Position numbers and translations under genes: made by a program
Shown here: positions 23,215 through 32,104 of the stretch, piece by piece
Position numbering within the stretch: the first letter of the stretch is position 1
Layout: every line of letters begins with the position of its first letter
NCBI GenBank assembly: GCA_036489565.1
Contig: DASXFN010000033.1
Span: 1 to 64,000, forward strand
Origin: JAICKN01 sp036489565
GTDB taxonomy: Bacteria > Acidobacteriota > Terriglobia > Terriglobales > Acidobacteriaceae
Direction of reading: 5' to 3'
Length of the DNA stretch: 64,000 bases
Notes under the pieces: model-generated
Databases searched by the model: none
What the model was told of the DNA's origin: nothing
The model's input: the letters and a program-made list of their open reading frames with translations, nothing else

Positions 23215-24783
23215 ATGAAAATGCGAATTTTTTCCAGGGCCTTATTTTTTTCAGCAATCGTGATTCTGCCGTTTACATTGTGCGGAGCTTCTTCGCTGAA
23301 GGTAAAAACCGCGTCGGGAGTTGTGGAAGGAAAGCAAGACGGCCCGGTGCGCGCATTTCTGGGCATACCGTACGCCGCTCCACCCCTGGGCGATCTTCGC
23401 TGGAAAGCTCCGCAACCCGTTGCACAGTGGAAGGAAACTCGTAAAACCACTGAGTTCACGTCACGATGCATGCAAGGCAATGCTTTCCCCGACATGATTT
23501 TCCGCGATTCCGGTTCGAGTGAAGATTGCCTGTACCTGAACGTGTGGACGGCGACGAAAGATGCAAAGGCGAAGCTGCCCGTGATGGTGTGGATTTACGG
23601 CGGCGGCTTTGTCGCGGGAGCAACTTCAGAGCCGCGGCAGGATGGCACCATTCTTGCCCGCGACCACAATGTGGTCGTGGTCTCCATGAATTACCGCCTG
23701 GGCGTATTTGGTTTTTTTGTTCATCCCGAATTGGCGAAGGAATCGGGCCACGATTCCGCCGGGAACTATGGCTTGCTCGATCAAGTCGCCGCATTGCAAT
23801 GGGTGCATGACAACATCGCGGCTTTCGGTGGTGATCCGTCGAATGTCACAATTTTTGGCGAAAGCGCGGGATCATTTTCGGTAAGCGCGCAGATGGCGTC
23901 GCCTGTGTCCAAGGGTTTATTTGAGAGAGCTATCGGCGAAAGCGGCGGAGCGTTTTCCAAGACAGGGCTGTCTTTCGATCCGATGTCGGTCCGCGCGGAA
24001 AAAGATCCGAAGGCCCTTGCCACTGCGCTGGGAATGAAAACGCCAACTTTGGCTGAACTGCGCGCCGTCCCGGCAGAAAAAATGCTGGATGCCACCATGA
24101 AGCAAGGGCGTGGGTTTGGCTACGGTCCTGACGTGGATGGATACTTCCTGCCGGAATCGGTCCCCGCGATTTTCGCCGCCGACAAACAGAATGACGTTCC
24201 GCTGCTCGCGGGGTGGAACCACGATGAAGGCAGCTTTGTGGTTGAGGCACAGAAGCCGACGGCTGAAAGCTTCAAGGCCCAGGCGGAAAAGCAATTTGGC
24301 GATAAAGCGCCGGAATTTTTGAAGCTGTATCCCACGGCGACCGAAGATGAAGCTTTTCGTTCAGCGGAGGACTTTGCCGGCGACCAGTTCATTGCCTGGG
24401 GCACGTGGCGGTGGATCAGCGCACAGTCGGCGACCGGGAAGCAGCCGATCTATCGCTATCGTTTCGATTTAGGCGACCCCAATGCGACCACGGGAAAGCG
24501 CGTGGCATTTCACTCGTCAGAAATTGAATTTGTTTTTGGACAGCTCGACTCACGCCCTCACACGCCGTGGACTTCAGAAGATCGCGAGCTTAGCTCGGAG
24601 ATCCAGAAATATTGGACGAACTTCGCGCGCAGCGGCGACCCGAATGGCGAGGGCCTGCCCAAGTGGCCAACATATGACTCTGCCGACGGATGGCAGGTCA
24701 TGTACCTGAACGCAACTTCAGAAGCGCACAAGGATGGGCTGCGGGATCGGTATCTGTTTTTGGATCAGGCGTGGGGGAAGTAG
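23215..24783 (+). CDS. Type B carboxylesterase, exported
   Basis: A 522-residue protein with a signal peptide (residues 1-26). The family signatures are EDCLYLNVW and GESAGSFSVSAQMAS, containing the nucleophile Ser; GWNHDEGSF contains the Glu region and AFHSSEIEFVFG the His. FGGDPSNVTIFGESAG is typical. It hydrolyses carboxylic esters, probably in the periplasm. The ATG at 23215 is chosen because AAGGGAG lies 4-5 bases before it and a good signal follows; the frame is open for 40 more codons upstream. Confidence 0.88.
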   Translation: MKMRIFSRALFFSAIVILPFTLCGASSLKVKTASGVVEGKQDGPVRAFLGIPYAAPPLGDLRWKAPQPVAQWKETRKTTEFTSRCMQGNAFPDMIFRDSGSSEDCLYLNVWTATKDAKAKLPVMVWIYGGGFVAGATSEPRQDGTILARDHNVVVVSMNYRLGVFGFFVHPELAKESGHDSAGNYGLLDQVAALQWVHDNIAAFGGDPSNVTIFGESAGSFSVSAQMASPVSKGLFERAIGESGGAFSKTGLSFDPMSVRAEKDPKALATALGMKTPTLAELRAVPAEKMLDATMKQGRGFGYGPDVDGYFLPESVPAIFAADKQNDVPLLAGWNHDEGSFVVEAQKPTAESFKAQAEKQFGDKAPEFLKLYPTATEDEAFRSAEDFAGDQFIAWGTWRWISAQSATGKQPIYRYRFDLGDPNATTGKRVAFHSSEIEFVFGQLDSRPHTPWTSEDRELSSEIQKYWTNFARSGDPNGEGLPKWPTYDSADGWQVMYLNATSEAHKDGLRDRYLFLDQAWGK

Positions 24784-24811
24784 TTGATATGGGGATGCAT
24801 GACGTTCAGCA

Positions 24812-25318
24812 TTAGGAGCGGAAGATTTCCCATCCCACAACCACCGACAAAACGCCCAACGTGATCAGCCATACTTTCATTACTTGTTTCCAATCCAAAG
24901 AAAGTCTATCAATTGCGTTGATCTTCGGTGGGCGGAATCCTTTTATTCTTGTGACTCGATATGTCCCAGTTGGAATAAGAGGGACCCAGAAAAGTAGTAT
25001 GAATATTGTCGTCGTAAACTCCTCCACTTGCGTCGCCGGATCATAACGATAATCACCTTCGCAGAAGCGTTTTCGTCCTATTCCGAACGTGTATATAAAC
25101 CATAGGCGGCCAATATCCAGTTCTTGCTTTTGTTTCTGCTCATTTTCCTGCTGCTGAAAGTTGATTATTTGTTCTTTGGCGTCCAAGCGACGTTTGCGTA
25201 ACTCGATAGCCAATACGTAGTTTGCTTCTTCGGTTAGTTGGGATGGATCCGTCGCAAGACGCAGCAGTTCTTCGTTGCTTTTCGTTTCATATTCTCTAAT
25301 GAAGTCCTGCGTCAGCAT
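24812..25318 (-). CDS. Unknown protein with two membrane segments
   Basis: A 168-residue protein that I do not recognise. The N-terminal half is soluble and helical, with a Gln/Glu/Lys-rich coiled coil (about residues 58-72). Two hydrophobic segments lie at about 104-120 and 147-163. A GIGRKRFCEGDYRYD segment sits just before the first membrane helix. The ATG at 25318 has GAGAG close upstream; a TTG four codons earlier is possible. It lies 10 bases downstream of nothing conserved and close to the permease stop-start boundary. No role is assigned. Confidence 0.5.
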   Translation of the reverse strand: MLTQDFIREYETKSNEELLRLATDPSQLTEEANYVLAIELRKRRLDAKEQIINFQQQENEQKQKQELDIGRLWFIYTFGIGRKRFCEGDYRYDPATQVEEFTTTIFILLFWVPLIPTGTYRVTRIKGFRPPKINAIDRLSLDWKQVMKVWLITLGVLSVVVGWEIFRS

Positions 25319-25340
25319 ATCTCTCAGCAATCCTTGATCT

Positions 25341-26978
25341 CTACCCGCGAGCTTTCGCGAACTCGCTATGGTGGCGGCTGTACAGGAGATAAATTCCCAA
25401 GCCGATCACAAGCCAGCCGAAGAAGCGCAGCCAGGTAAGGATGGGGAGACCCATCATCAGCAGCACGCAGAAAATAACGCTCAAGATGGGTACGACAATT
25501 CCGCCGGGAGTACGGAATCCGCGACGGCGTTCTGGCTCACGATAGCGCAAAATAATTACGCCGATAGAAACAAGGACAAAGGCAAAGAGTGTGCCGATGT
25601 TCGAGAGATCCGCGAGCGTGCCAATATCTAAAATTCCCGCAGGAATACCCACTACAAAACCCGCAATCCAGGTTGCCGTCGAAGGCGTGCGGAAGCGAGG
25701 ATGAACACGTCCAAAGAAGCGCGGCAGCAAGCCGTCGCGGGACATGGCAAACCATACGCGCGCTTGTCCAAGTTGAAAAACCAGAATCGAAGAAATCATT
25801 CCCAGCATTGCGCCGAACAGTACCCCGAGCCGTGTCCAATGCAGACTAACGGAACCTGTGGCGAGCGTAAGTCGCTTCATGCTGTTAACTACGGGAGCTG
25901 CGTCATCCCGCAACGACTGCCATGGAACGATTCCCGTCAGCACAATCGCAACTCCGATATAAAGCACCGTGCAGACGATGAGCGTGGCAATAATTCCAAT
26001 CGGAAGATCGCGCTGCGGATTCTTGGCTTCTTCAGCGGCAGTGGAGATGGAATCAAACCCGATGTAGGTAAAGAAAATGATCGAGCCGCCAGTAAGTATC
26101 CCGGACCAACCCTGCGGCGCGAAAGGATGCCAGTTTCCCGGATGAATGAATTCTGCTCCGGCAATTATAAAAGCAAGGATGGCCGCGATCTTAAGAACGA
26201 CCATCGCATTATTCGCTTCAGCCGATTCGCGGATGCCGCGAACGAGCAGTACCGTAAGAAACATCACAATGAAAAACGCCGGGATGTTAAATCCGAAGTG
26301 CAGCCCGGGCGCGTACAGCATGTCGCCTTTTAGGTCGGAGAGGCCGTCGGGCAAATAAGCAGGAGTAATCCAGCGCAGCGCCGGATGCACTCCGAACCAG
26401 TCGAACATATCCACGAAGTGCGCGGAGAACCCGACGCTCACGGCCATGTTACTGACCGCATATTCAAGGATGAGGTCCCAGCCGATGATCCACGCAATCA
26501 ATTCACCCATGGTTGCGTAAGTGTAGGTGTAAGCGCTGCCGGCGATGGGAATCATCGAGGCGAGCTCGGCATAGCACAGCCCGGTAAACGCGCAGACGAT
26601 GGCCACAAGCACCATGGAGAGCGCGAGCGCAGGACCAGCTCCGGGTCGGCCCAACGAAGCCGTATGCTTGATCAGATAATCGAGCAGCGGAGCGTTGAGT
26701 ATGGAAGAAGTATCGAACTTCTGTCCGGCAATGGCGGTTCCGATGACCGTAAAAATTCCCGAGCCAATGACCGCGCCAATTCCCAAGCCGGTAAGGGAGA
26801 TCGGGCCGAGCGTCTTCTTTAACTTCCGTTCCGGCTCTTCGGAGTCAGAAATCAGCTTGTCGATAGACTTGCAGCAGAAGACCTGTTTGTCCGAAGTGCG
26901 AATTGGTCCAGCGGTTTGTTTGATCGGGATTTCTGACACTTGTCCCGTCTCCTGAACAGAAGACTTAGCCCTGCGCAT
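25341..26978 (-). CDS. APC-superfamily amino acid permease (CAT-like)
   Basis: A 545-residue inner membrane transporter with about 12-14 segments. SIDKLISDSEEPERKLKKTLG precedes LTGLGIGAVIGSGIFTVIG, the substrate-binding first helix of cationic amino acid transporters (YhdG/CAT type). IIFFTYIGFDSISTAAEEAKNPQRDLP is the conserved sixth-helix block. A GTG at 26939 with AGGAG nine bases upstream is an alternative start that removes a 13-residue leader. No regulator is nearby. Confidence 0.87.
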   Translation of the reverse strand: MRRAKSSVQETGQVSEIPIKQTAGPIRTSDKQVFCCKSIDKLISDSEEPERKLKKTLGPISLTGLGIGAVIGSGIFTVIGTAIAGQKFDTSSILNAPLLDYLIKHTASLGRPGAGPALALSMVLVAIVCAFTGLCYAELASMIPIAGSAYTYTYATMGELIAWIIGWDLILEYAVSNMAVSVGFSAHFVDMFDWFGVHPALRWITPAYLPDGLSDLKGDMLYAPGLHFGFNIPAFFIVMFLTVLLVRGIRESAEANNAMVVLKIAAILAFIIAGAEFIHPGNWHPFAPQGWSGILTGGSIIFFTYIGFDSISTAAEEAKNPQRDLPIGIIATLIVCTVLYIGVAIVLTGIVPWQSLRDDAAPVVNSMKRLTLATGSVSLHWTRLGVLFGAMLGMISSILVFQLGQARVWFAMSRDGLLPRFFGRVHPRFRTPSTATWIAGFVVGIPAGILDIGTLADLSNIGTLFAFVLVSIGVIILRYREPERRRGFRTPGGIVVPILSVIFCVLLMMGLPILTWLRFFGWLVIGLGIYLLYSRHHSEFAKARG

Positions 26979-27049
26979 GGCACCGGCGACCGTCCCATTG
27001 CAACGTGCTTATTGCCAATGTCCAAGCGCAAAAGACTAAATGTCCGCGA

Positions 27050-27211
27050 TTACCGTTTCGCCGTGCCACGCACCAGTTTCTTCACTTTGCGCTTTGCGGA
27101 ACCGCGCGCGTACTCGCGAGGCTTAAGCGGCGTTTCCGTGGCTTTCTTCTTGCGAGCGGCGCGTTTTACTTTCTTGCGATCTACTTTGCTGAGTTTTTTT
27201 GTATTGGCCAT
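27050..27211 (-). CDS. Small Lys/Arg-rich protein
   Basis: A 53-residue, very basic protein (about 40% Lys plus Arg) starting MANTKKLSKVDRKKVKRAAR, with little hydrophobic content. AAAGGG lies 5 bases before the ATG at 27211. It looks like a nucleic-acid-binding or ribosome-associated small protein but matches no family I can name. An open frame on the opposite strand over the same bases is a likely shadow. It lies between the permease and pcrA genes. Confidence 0.5.
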   Translation of the reverse strand: MANTKKLSKVDRKKVKRAARKKKATETPLKPREYARGSAKRKVKKLVRGTAKR

Positions 27212-27347
27212 GAACCCTTTCAGAGACGATTGTGTAATTAAAAAAGTGAGTAATTGGTAATTGCAATTCAATAGCAAACTACCGCTGAGTCAAAATCTGT
27301 TGCGTGAATAAATTGCCCGATTACAAATTACCAAATTACTCAGAAAT

Positions 27348-30002
27348 TTATGCTGGTTCCAACTGTGCGTACTTCTCCACCAGCTTTTTTAAACCGAAGC
27401 GAGGAAATTGTACCGTAATCTTGGCCTCTTCACCGTCACCTTCTCGCTGATAGACGGTTCCCTCGCCATATTTGGGGTGCCGGACCTTCTGGCCGGGGCG
27501 GAATCCCTTGCGGCCTTTCAGTTCTTCGACCGGCATTTTCGGGACGTTAAACTTCTTGCCCCGCGAGGCAAAAAAATCCGCAATGTTGCCGATGGAGTTG
27601 TATTTAGGGCCGGATGAGGAAGCCGTCTGACTTCTGTTGGCGGCGGCGTAGCTTGCCGCGGTCCTGCCGCTGGCATCTTTCTGCCGTTCCTGCCAGCTTG
27701 CGCTTTGGTCTTCATCTTCGTAGGAGTAGTGCGACGAGCTGTATTGATCGTGTGGCGCTCCTGTCCGCGCGGCTTTCCTTCGGGCCGTTCCCATCTCTTC
27801 CACCAGCCCGGCGGGCACTTCCTCCAAAAACCGCGAAGGGATGCTCGCTTCCGGAAGATCCGTTCCGTAACGGCGGCGATAGACGGCGCGCGTGAGCACT
27901 AGAGTGTCCATAGCGCGGGTCATGCCCACATAGCACAGGCGGCGCTCTTCTTCTACGTCCTCGGGATTCAGGAAAGTCCGCGAGTGGGGGAACAGGCCTT
28001 CTTCCATGCCGCACAGAAATACCAGTGGAAATTCCAGGCCTTTCGCGGCATGGAGCGTCATCAGCGTGATCTGGGCGCTTTGATCGTAGGCGTCGGCATC
28101 GCTCACGAGAGCCGCATGGTCCAGAAATTGATCGAGCGTTTCGCCTCGGTCGCGCGAATCCATGGCGGCGTTCACCAATTCGCGCAGGTTCTCGATGCGG
28201 GAGTAGGCTTCGGGCGTGTCTTCGTCTTCGAGTTGCTTGATGTAGCGGGTACGGTCAATGAGAAACTTGAGGACGTCGGCGGTGGAGGCAGCCGCGGGAT
28301 TGGGTTCGACGGGCGGGACAGCGGCCGAACCATCTTTCGCGACCGTTTCTTCTGTCGCAGTTTCCTCGGGGAGTGGAAATTCTTCCGCCTGCTCGCCGAA
28401 ATCGAAGCTGAAATTTTCGGGATCGAAATCGGTTTCTTCTGTTTGACCGCTGGCTTCGACTGTGACGAGCGGGACGCCCGTCGCTCCATCGTCTGGCTTA
28501 ACTTCCTGTGCGGATTGTTCCAGTCGTTCCGCATAATTTCCGCCCAGCATGGCTCGAGCGTCTTCGATTAAATCGCGAAAGGCTTTTAGCGCGGCCAGAG
28601 CGCGTTGCGGCAGAAGCTCGCGCCGGATGGTTTCGCCGATGGCTGCCCACAGCGACAAGCCAGTTTCGATCGCGAGGCGTTCGATGACTTCCATTGTGGT
28701 CTTGCCAATGCCACGGGCCGGCGTGTTGATCACGCGCAGCAGCGAAATGGAATCATCCGGATTATGAATAACCTTGAGGTAGGAGATCATGTCCTTGATC
28801 TCGGCGCGCTCGTAGAAGGAAAATCCGCCGACCACGTGATATTTGAGCTGGTAGCGGCGCATGGCTTCCTCAAACAGGCGCGATTGCGAGTTCGTTCGAT
28901 AGAGCACGGCCACGCGCGACTTCTCACCCTGCGCGGCGGATTCGCGCAGGTAGCGGGCAATCCAGTCGGCGGCGAACAGGGCTTCGTTTTCTCCGTCCGG
29001 AGCTTCGTAGTAACCGATCTTCGCGCCGCCCTGGCGCGAGGTCCAAAGATTTTTGCCTTTGCGCTTGATGTTGTTGGCGACCACGGCCGACGCCGCCTGC
29101 AGAATGTTCTGCGTGGAGCGGTAGTTTTGTTCCAGGCGAATGATTTTCGCCTCAGGAAAATCTTTCTCGAATTCCAAAATGTTGCGAATGTCCGCGCCCC
29201 GCCATGAATAAATGGACTGGTCTTCATCTCCCACGGCGCACACGTTATGCCGCGTGCCCGCGAGCATGCGCATCAGCTCATATTGCGGACGGTTCGTGTC
29301 CTGATATTCATCCACCAGAATGTATTGAAAACGGCGATTGTAATATTCGCGGACTTCGCTGGCGGCCTTCAGCAGGCGGGCAGTTTCCAGCAGCAAGTCG
29401 TCGAAGTCAAAGGCATTAGATTTCCGTAACTCCTTGCGATACTCCTCGTAAATATGGGCAACGCGCTCGGTCTTGGGATCGCCGGATTGCAAATAAACTT
29501 CCTGTGGGTCAAGCATGTGGTTCTTGGCCCAGGAAATATGCGAGAGCACGGTGCGCGGCGTGAGTTGCTTGTCGTCAAGCCCCATGCGCCGCATGATGCC
29601 CTTGACCAGTTGCTGCTGGTCGTTTTCGTCGTAAATCACAAAGCTTTTTGTGTGGCCGATGGGCGGCTGTCCGGGAACGGACGACGGAATCCTAAGCGCT
29701 TCGATATCGCGCCGGAGGACACGAACGCAAAAAGAATGGAAGGTCGCGATGACAGGTTTGGCAATGGAAAGCCCGCCGACAATTTTTTCGACGCGCTCCA
29801 CCATCTCCGAGGCAGCCTTATTGGTGAAGGTGACCGCGAGGATGGACTCGGGCATTACTCCCATCTGCTCAATCAGATAAGCGATGCGATAGGTGATGAC
29901 GCGCGTCTTGCCGCTCCCTGCGCCGGCGAGGATAAGCACAGGCCCGTCGGTAGTTATGACAGCCTCGCGCTGCTGCGGATTGAGTTGATCGAGAAAAGAC
30001 AA
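27348..30002 (-). CDS. pcrA: ATP-dependent DNA helicase PcrA/UvrD
   Basis: An 884-residue superfamily 1 helicase acting in repair and replication-fork processing. LNPQQREAV (Q motif), AGAGSGKT (motif I), AVTFTNKAASEM, DEYQDTN (motif II), EQNYRST (motif IV), TLHAAKGLEFP (motif V) and CYVGMTRA (motif VI) are all present. The C-terminal 60 residues form the Tudor-like domain of PcrA (RHPKYGEGTV). An acidic low-complexity insert of about 80 residues (about 505-590) is unusual. The start is TTG with GGAG nine bases upstream. Confidence 0.93.
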   Translation of the reverse strand: MSFLDQLNPQQREAVITTDGPVLILAGAGSGKTRVITYRIAYLIEQMGVMPESILAVTFTNKAASEMVERVEKIVGGLSIAKPVIATFHSFCVRVLRRDIEALRIPSSVPGQPPIGHTKSFVIYDENDQQQLVKGIMRRMGLDDKQLTPRTVLSHISWAKNHMLDPQEVYLQSGDPKTERVAHIYEEYRKELRKSNAFDFDDLLLETARLLKAASEVREYYNRRFQYILVDEYQDTNRPQYELMRMLAGTRHNVCAVGDEDQSIYSWRGADIRNILEFEKDFPEAKIIRLEQNYRSTQNILQAASAVVANNIKRKGKNLWTSRQGGAKIGYYEAPDGENEALFAADWIARYLRESAAQGEKSRVAVLYRTNSQSRLFEEAMRRYQLKYHVVGGFSFYERAEIKDMISYLKVIHNPDDSISLLRVINTPARGIGKTTMEVIERLAIETGLSLWAAIGETIRRELLPQRALAALKAFRDLIEDARAMLGGNYAERLEQSAQEVKPDDGATGVPLVTVEASGQTEETDFDPENFSFDFGEQAEEFPLPEETATEETVAKDGSAAVPPVEPNPAAASTADVLKFLIDRTRYIKQLEDEDTPEAYSRIENLRELVNAAMDSRDRGETLDQFLDHAALVSDADAYDQSAQITLMTLHAAKGLEFPLVFLCGMEEGLFPHSRTFLNPEDVEEERRLCYVGMTRAMDTLVLTRAVYRRRYGTDLPEASIPSRFLEEVPAGLVEEMGTARRKAARTGAPHDQYSSSHYSYEDEDQSASWQERQKDASGRTAASYAAANRSQTASSSGPKYNSIGNIADFFASRGKKFNVPKMPVEELKGRKGFRPGQKVRHPKYGEGTVYQREGDGEEAKITVQFPRFGLKKLVEKYAQLEPA

Positions 30003-30074
30003 CGAGAACGGCTCCAGGGGGTTTCTGATTCAATTTTACAGGATGGATGGTTGTTCTGAGCGCTCACAGAGATT

Positions 30075-30146
30075 GTCATTCCGAGAGCAGTTTTGCTTTC
30101 ATCGAACAGCAGATTCCTCATGGCTAAAGCCATTCGGAATGACAAG
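30075..30146. repeat. Dispersed repeat, GTCATTCCGA...CGGAATGACAAG type
   Basis: GTCATTCCGAGAGCAG at one end and CCATTCGGAATGACAAG at the other are inverted; AACAGCAGATTCCTCA lies in the middle, as at 22142-22232. It lies between the pcrA start and the DUF971 gene. Confidence 0.6.
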
Positions 30147-30180
30147 AATTGGATTCGGTCGCCGACTTAAAGACCCAGCG

Positions 30181-30555
30181 CTACACGGCGGTCACAGCTT
30201 TTATCGCCTTGCACTCCTCGCACGGGCAAATATCCCGCAGGAATTGCCAGGAATAAATTCCCAGCTCATGGCCATCATTCCAGTTGAACTTGATGGCATA
30301 TTTTCCTACCCCCTCGGCTGAAACAGGCTTGGCTTTCTCTTTGAACATGGGTAGTGCGCCGGGTTTTGGTTTCGGGGGCTCTCCCGGCTCGCGTTTGCTC
30401 TTTGCCCGTTCGTCGTCGCATAAGGCACAGGGGCAAGCATCGCGCAGGAACACGAAGGAATAGTGGGAACGGTGGCCATCTTTCCACTCAATATCCACGC
30501 CGTCGCCGGTCGTGAGGTTGACTTTGACCGACTTGGGATCGATGGAGGGAGGCAT
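30181..30555 (-). CDS. DUF971-family protein with two CPCxxC motifs
   Basis: A 124-residue protein of the DUF971 family, which resembles the N-terminal domain of gamma-butyrobetaine hydroxylases. The conserved WKDGHRSHYSFVFLRDACPCALC block has a second, shorter copy near the end, FLRDICPCEEC, so six Cys could bind a metal or Fe-S cluster. Between them lies a Pro/Lys-rich linker of about 45 residues. The family is often placed near Fe-S assembly genes; none is here. The ATG at 30555 is preferred to a GTG eight codons upstream. Confidence 0.8.
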   Translation of the reverse strand: MPPSIDPKSVKVNLTTGDGVDIEWKDGHRSHYSFVFLRDACPCALCDDERAKSKREPGEPPKPKPGALPMFKEKAKPVSAEGVGKYAIKFNWNDGHELGIYSWQFLRDICPCEECKAIKAVTAV

Positions 30556-30678
30556 AAGTTCAGTATCGCAAATCCCCACCCTAAATTTCGCAAACTGCGC
30601 GAAATTTAGAATGGGGCAACCGGCGACGGGCGAGGACGCCCGTCACTCCATCGTTCGGTGGTGCTCGTTTGGCGACGC

Positions 30679-30708
30679 TTGTCGAAACCCGGCAAAATCC
30701 GGTAAAAT
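30679..30708 (+). promoter_or_regulatory. Promoter of rpmB
   Basis: TTGTCG (30679-30684), an 18-base spacer, then TAAAAT (30703-30708), about 42 bases before the start codon. A TGGAG sequence (30741-30745) serves as ribosome binding site, in contrast to the leaderless-type genes. Confidence 0.5.
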
Positions 30709-30750
30709 CTATACTTTACGCAGCAAGTCCTTATTGTCCTTGGAGTAGTC

Positions 30751-30939
30751 ATGGCACAAGTATGCAAGATTTGCGGCAAGAAGCCGCAGTTTGGAAACAA
30801 TATCAGCCACGCCCACAACGTGACCAAGCGGCGCTGGAACGTGAACCTGCGCCCGGTGCACGCCAAATTGAAGGGTGGCAACAAGCGCATCCGCGTTTGC
30901 ACGTCCTGCCTGCGCAGCGGCAAAGTGGTGAAGGCCTAA
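30751..30939 (+). CDS. rpmB: 50S ribosomal protein L28
   Basis: A 62-residue ribosomal protein. MAQVCKICGKKPQFGNNISHAHN opens it, and a C-terminal CTSCLRSGKV block completes two CxxC pairs, the zinc-binding form of L28. Lys/Arg-rich sequence between them contacts 23S rRNA. It is monocistronic, with its own promoter. L33, often beside it, is not here. Confidence 0.95.
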   Translation: MAQVCKICGKKPQFGNNISHAHNVTKRRWNVNLRPVHAKLKGGNKRIRVCTSCLRSGKVVKA

Positions 30940-30977
30940 GAGAATCCTGCGGATTCTCCCAGGCCCTTCCTAACCAG

Positions 30978-31487
30978 CTATTTCACTTTCAGCAATTCCA
31001 CATCGAAGATCAGCGTCGCGTTCGGTGGAATCGCTCCGCCTGCTCCCTGCGCGCCGTAGCCTAACGCGGGTGGGATGCGCAGTTGGCGCTTGCCACCGAC
31101 TTTCATTCCCGCCACGCCTTCGTCCCATCCCTTAATTACGTGGCCTTCGCCTAGCGGGAACTCGAAAGGCTCATTGCGATCCACTGAACTGTCGAATTTC
31201 TTGCCGTTGGAAGCCAGCCATCCTGTGTAGTGGACCGTGACTGTCTGGCCTTTGGTAGCGACCGGACCATCACCGGTTTTAATGTCCCAGTATTCCAGTC
31301 CGGCGGGAGTTTTATGCGGCGCGCCACTTACCGGCGTAGGCACACTGTTCGAGGCGGGAACGCCGGCCTGCGTAGAAGAACTCTCACTTGCAGGCGATGT
31401 CGTCTCCGCATGGTGTTTTGAGCTTTGCATCCACACAAGAGCAACGATAACCACCACTATCGCGATCAGCAAAATATATTTGTACAT
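30978..31487 (-). CDS. Membrane-anchored FKBP-type peptidyl-prolyl isomerase
   Basis: A 169-residue protein. Residues 4-20 form an N-terminal membrane anchor, followed by a Ser/Thr/Pro linker. The FKBP domain (about 60-169) contains VTVHYTGWLASNGKKFDSS, GHVIKGWDEGVAGMKVGGKR and IPPALGYG, all the usual active-site blocks. It should accelerate proline isomerisation of exported proteins in the periplasm. GAGG precedes the ATG. It is next to ridA on the same strand (12-base gap), so co-transcription is likely. Confidence 0.9.
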   Translation of the reverse strand: MYKYILLIAIVVVIVALVWMQSSKHHAETTSPASESSSTQAGVPASNSVPTPVSGAPHKTPAGLEYWDIKTGDGPVATKGQTVTVHYTGWLASNGKKFDSSVDRNEPFEFPLGEGHVIKGWDEGVAGMKVGGKRQLRIPPALGYGAQGAGGAIPPNATLIFDVELLKVK

Positions 31488-31499
31488 GTTTGCCTCGGC

Positions 31500-31883
31500 T
31501 TATTTTCTTAATACTGCGATCACGTCAATTTCCACCAGCACATCTTTAGGAAGGCGCGCCACTTCCACCGTGGAACGGGCGGGAGGGGCAGCCGTGAAAT
31601 GTCGTCCGTAGACTTCGTTCATGGCGGCGAAGTCATTCATGTTTTTTAAAAATACCGTGGCCCGCACCACTTTTTCCAGGCCGCTGCCCGAGGCATTCAG
31701 GATTGCCGAAAGGTTCTTCAATACCTGCTCGGTTTGCGCAGCGACGTCGCCCTGGACGACCTGTTGCGTAGCCGGATCAATCGCCACTTGTCCGGAGACA
31801 AAAACAAAACCGTTGGAGCGGACGGCCTGCGAATAGGGGCCGATGGCCTTGGGAGCGTCTTCGGTTGAGATGATCTCTTTCAT
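31500..31883 (-). CDS. ridA: RidA-family enamine/imine deaminase
   Basis: A 127-residue protein of exact RidA length. APKAIGPYSQAV (about residues 9-20), FVSGQVAIDPATQ and the C-terminal RSTVEVARLPKDVLVEIDVIAV are diagnostic; the catalytic Arg is in RSTVEV. It hydrolyses reactive 2-aminoacrylate imines formed by PLP enzymes. The ATG at 31883 is chosen because AGGAG lies 5 bases upstream; the frame is open for 34 more codons, which read through repeat-like sequence. Confidence 0.92.
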   Translation of the reverse strand: MKEIISTEDAPKAIGPYSQAVRSNGFVFVSGQVAIDPATQQVVQGDVAAQTEQVLKNLSAILNASGSGLEKVVRATVFLKNMNDFAAMNEVYGRHFTAAPPARSTVEVARLPKDVLVEIDVIAVLRK

Positions 31884-31974
31884 GGATCTCCTTTGCAGTT
31901 GAAATTGTAGATTGCGGATTTCTGATTGCACAAGGCCGGGTGGTTTGAGGGCGGTGGAAATTATAGGGATGCTT

Positions 31975-32067
31975 CGACTTCGCATTACTTCGCTTTGCGA
32001 AGTAATGCTGCGCTCAGCATGACAGGAGGAAAGAGGTCAGCATGACAGGAGGAAAGAGGTCAGCATG
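31975..32067. repeat. Dispersed repeat with a 23-bp tandem duplication at one end
   Basis: GGGATGCTTCGACTTCG ... CTGCGCTCAGCATGACAG is the same family as 16417-16480 and 36951-37012. The last part CAGCATGACAGGAGGAAAGAGGT (32015-32037) is repeated exactly at 32038-32060, with a third partial unit to 32067. The middle AAGTAATG/CATTACTT pair forms a hairpin. Confidence 0.65.
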
Positions 32068-32104
32068 CAGAAGGGGAAGCGGAATAAGTTGGGGATCGGA
32101 TCTT

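Noticed and set aside
27005..27241. 78-residue plus-strand frame opposite the basic small protein
   Set aside because: It lacks a ribosome binding site, and the opposite frame has a better start and composition.
32015..32067. Possible CRISPR or iteron array
   Set aside because: Only two full units with no spacers, at the end of a dispersed repeat.
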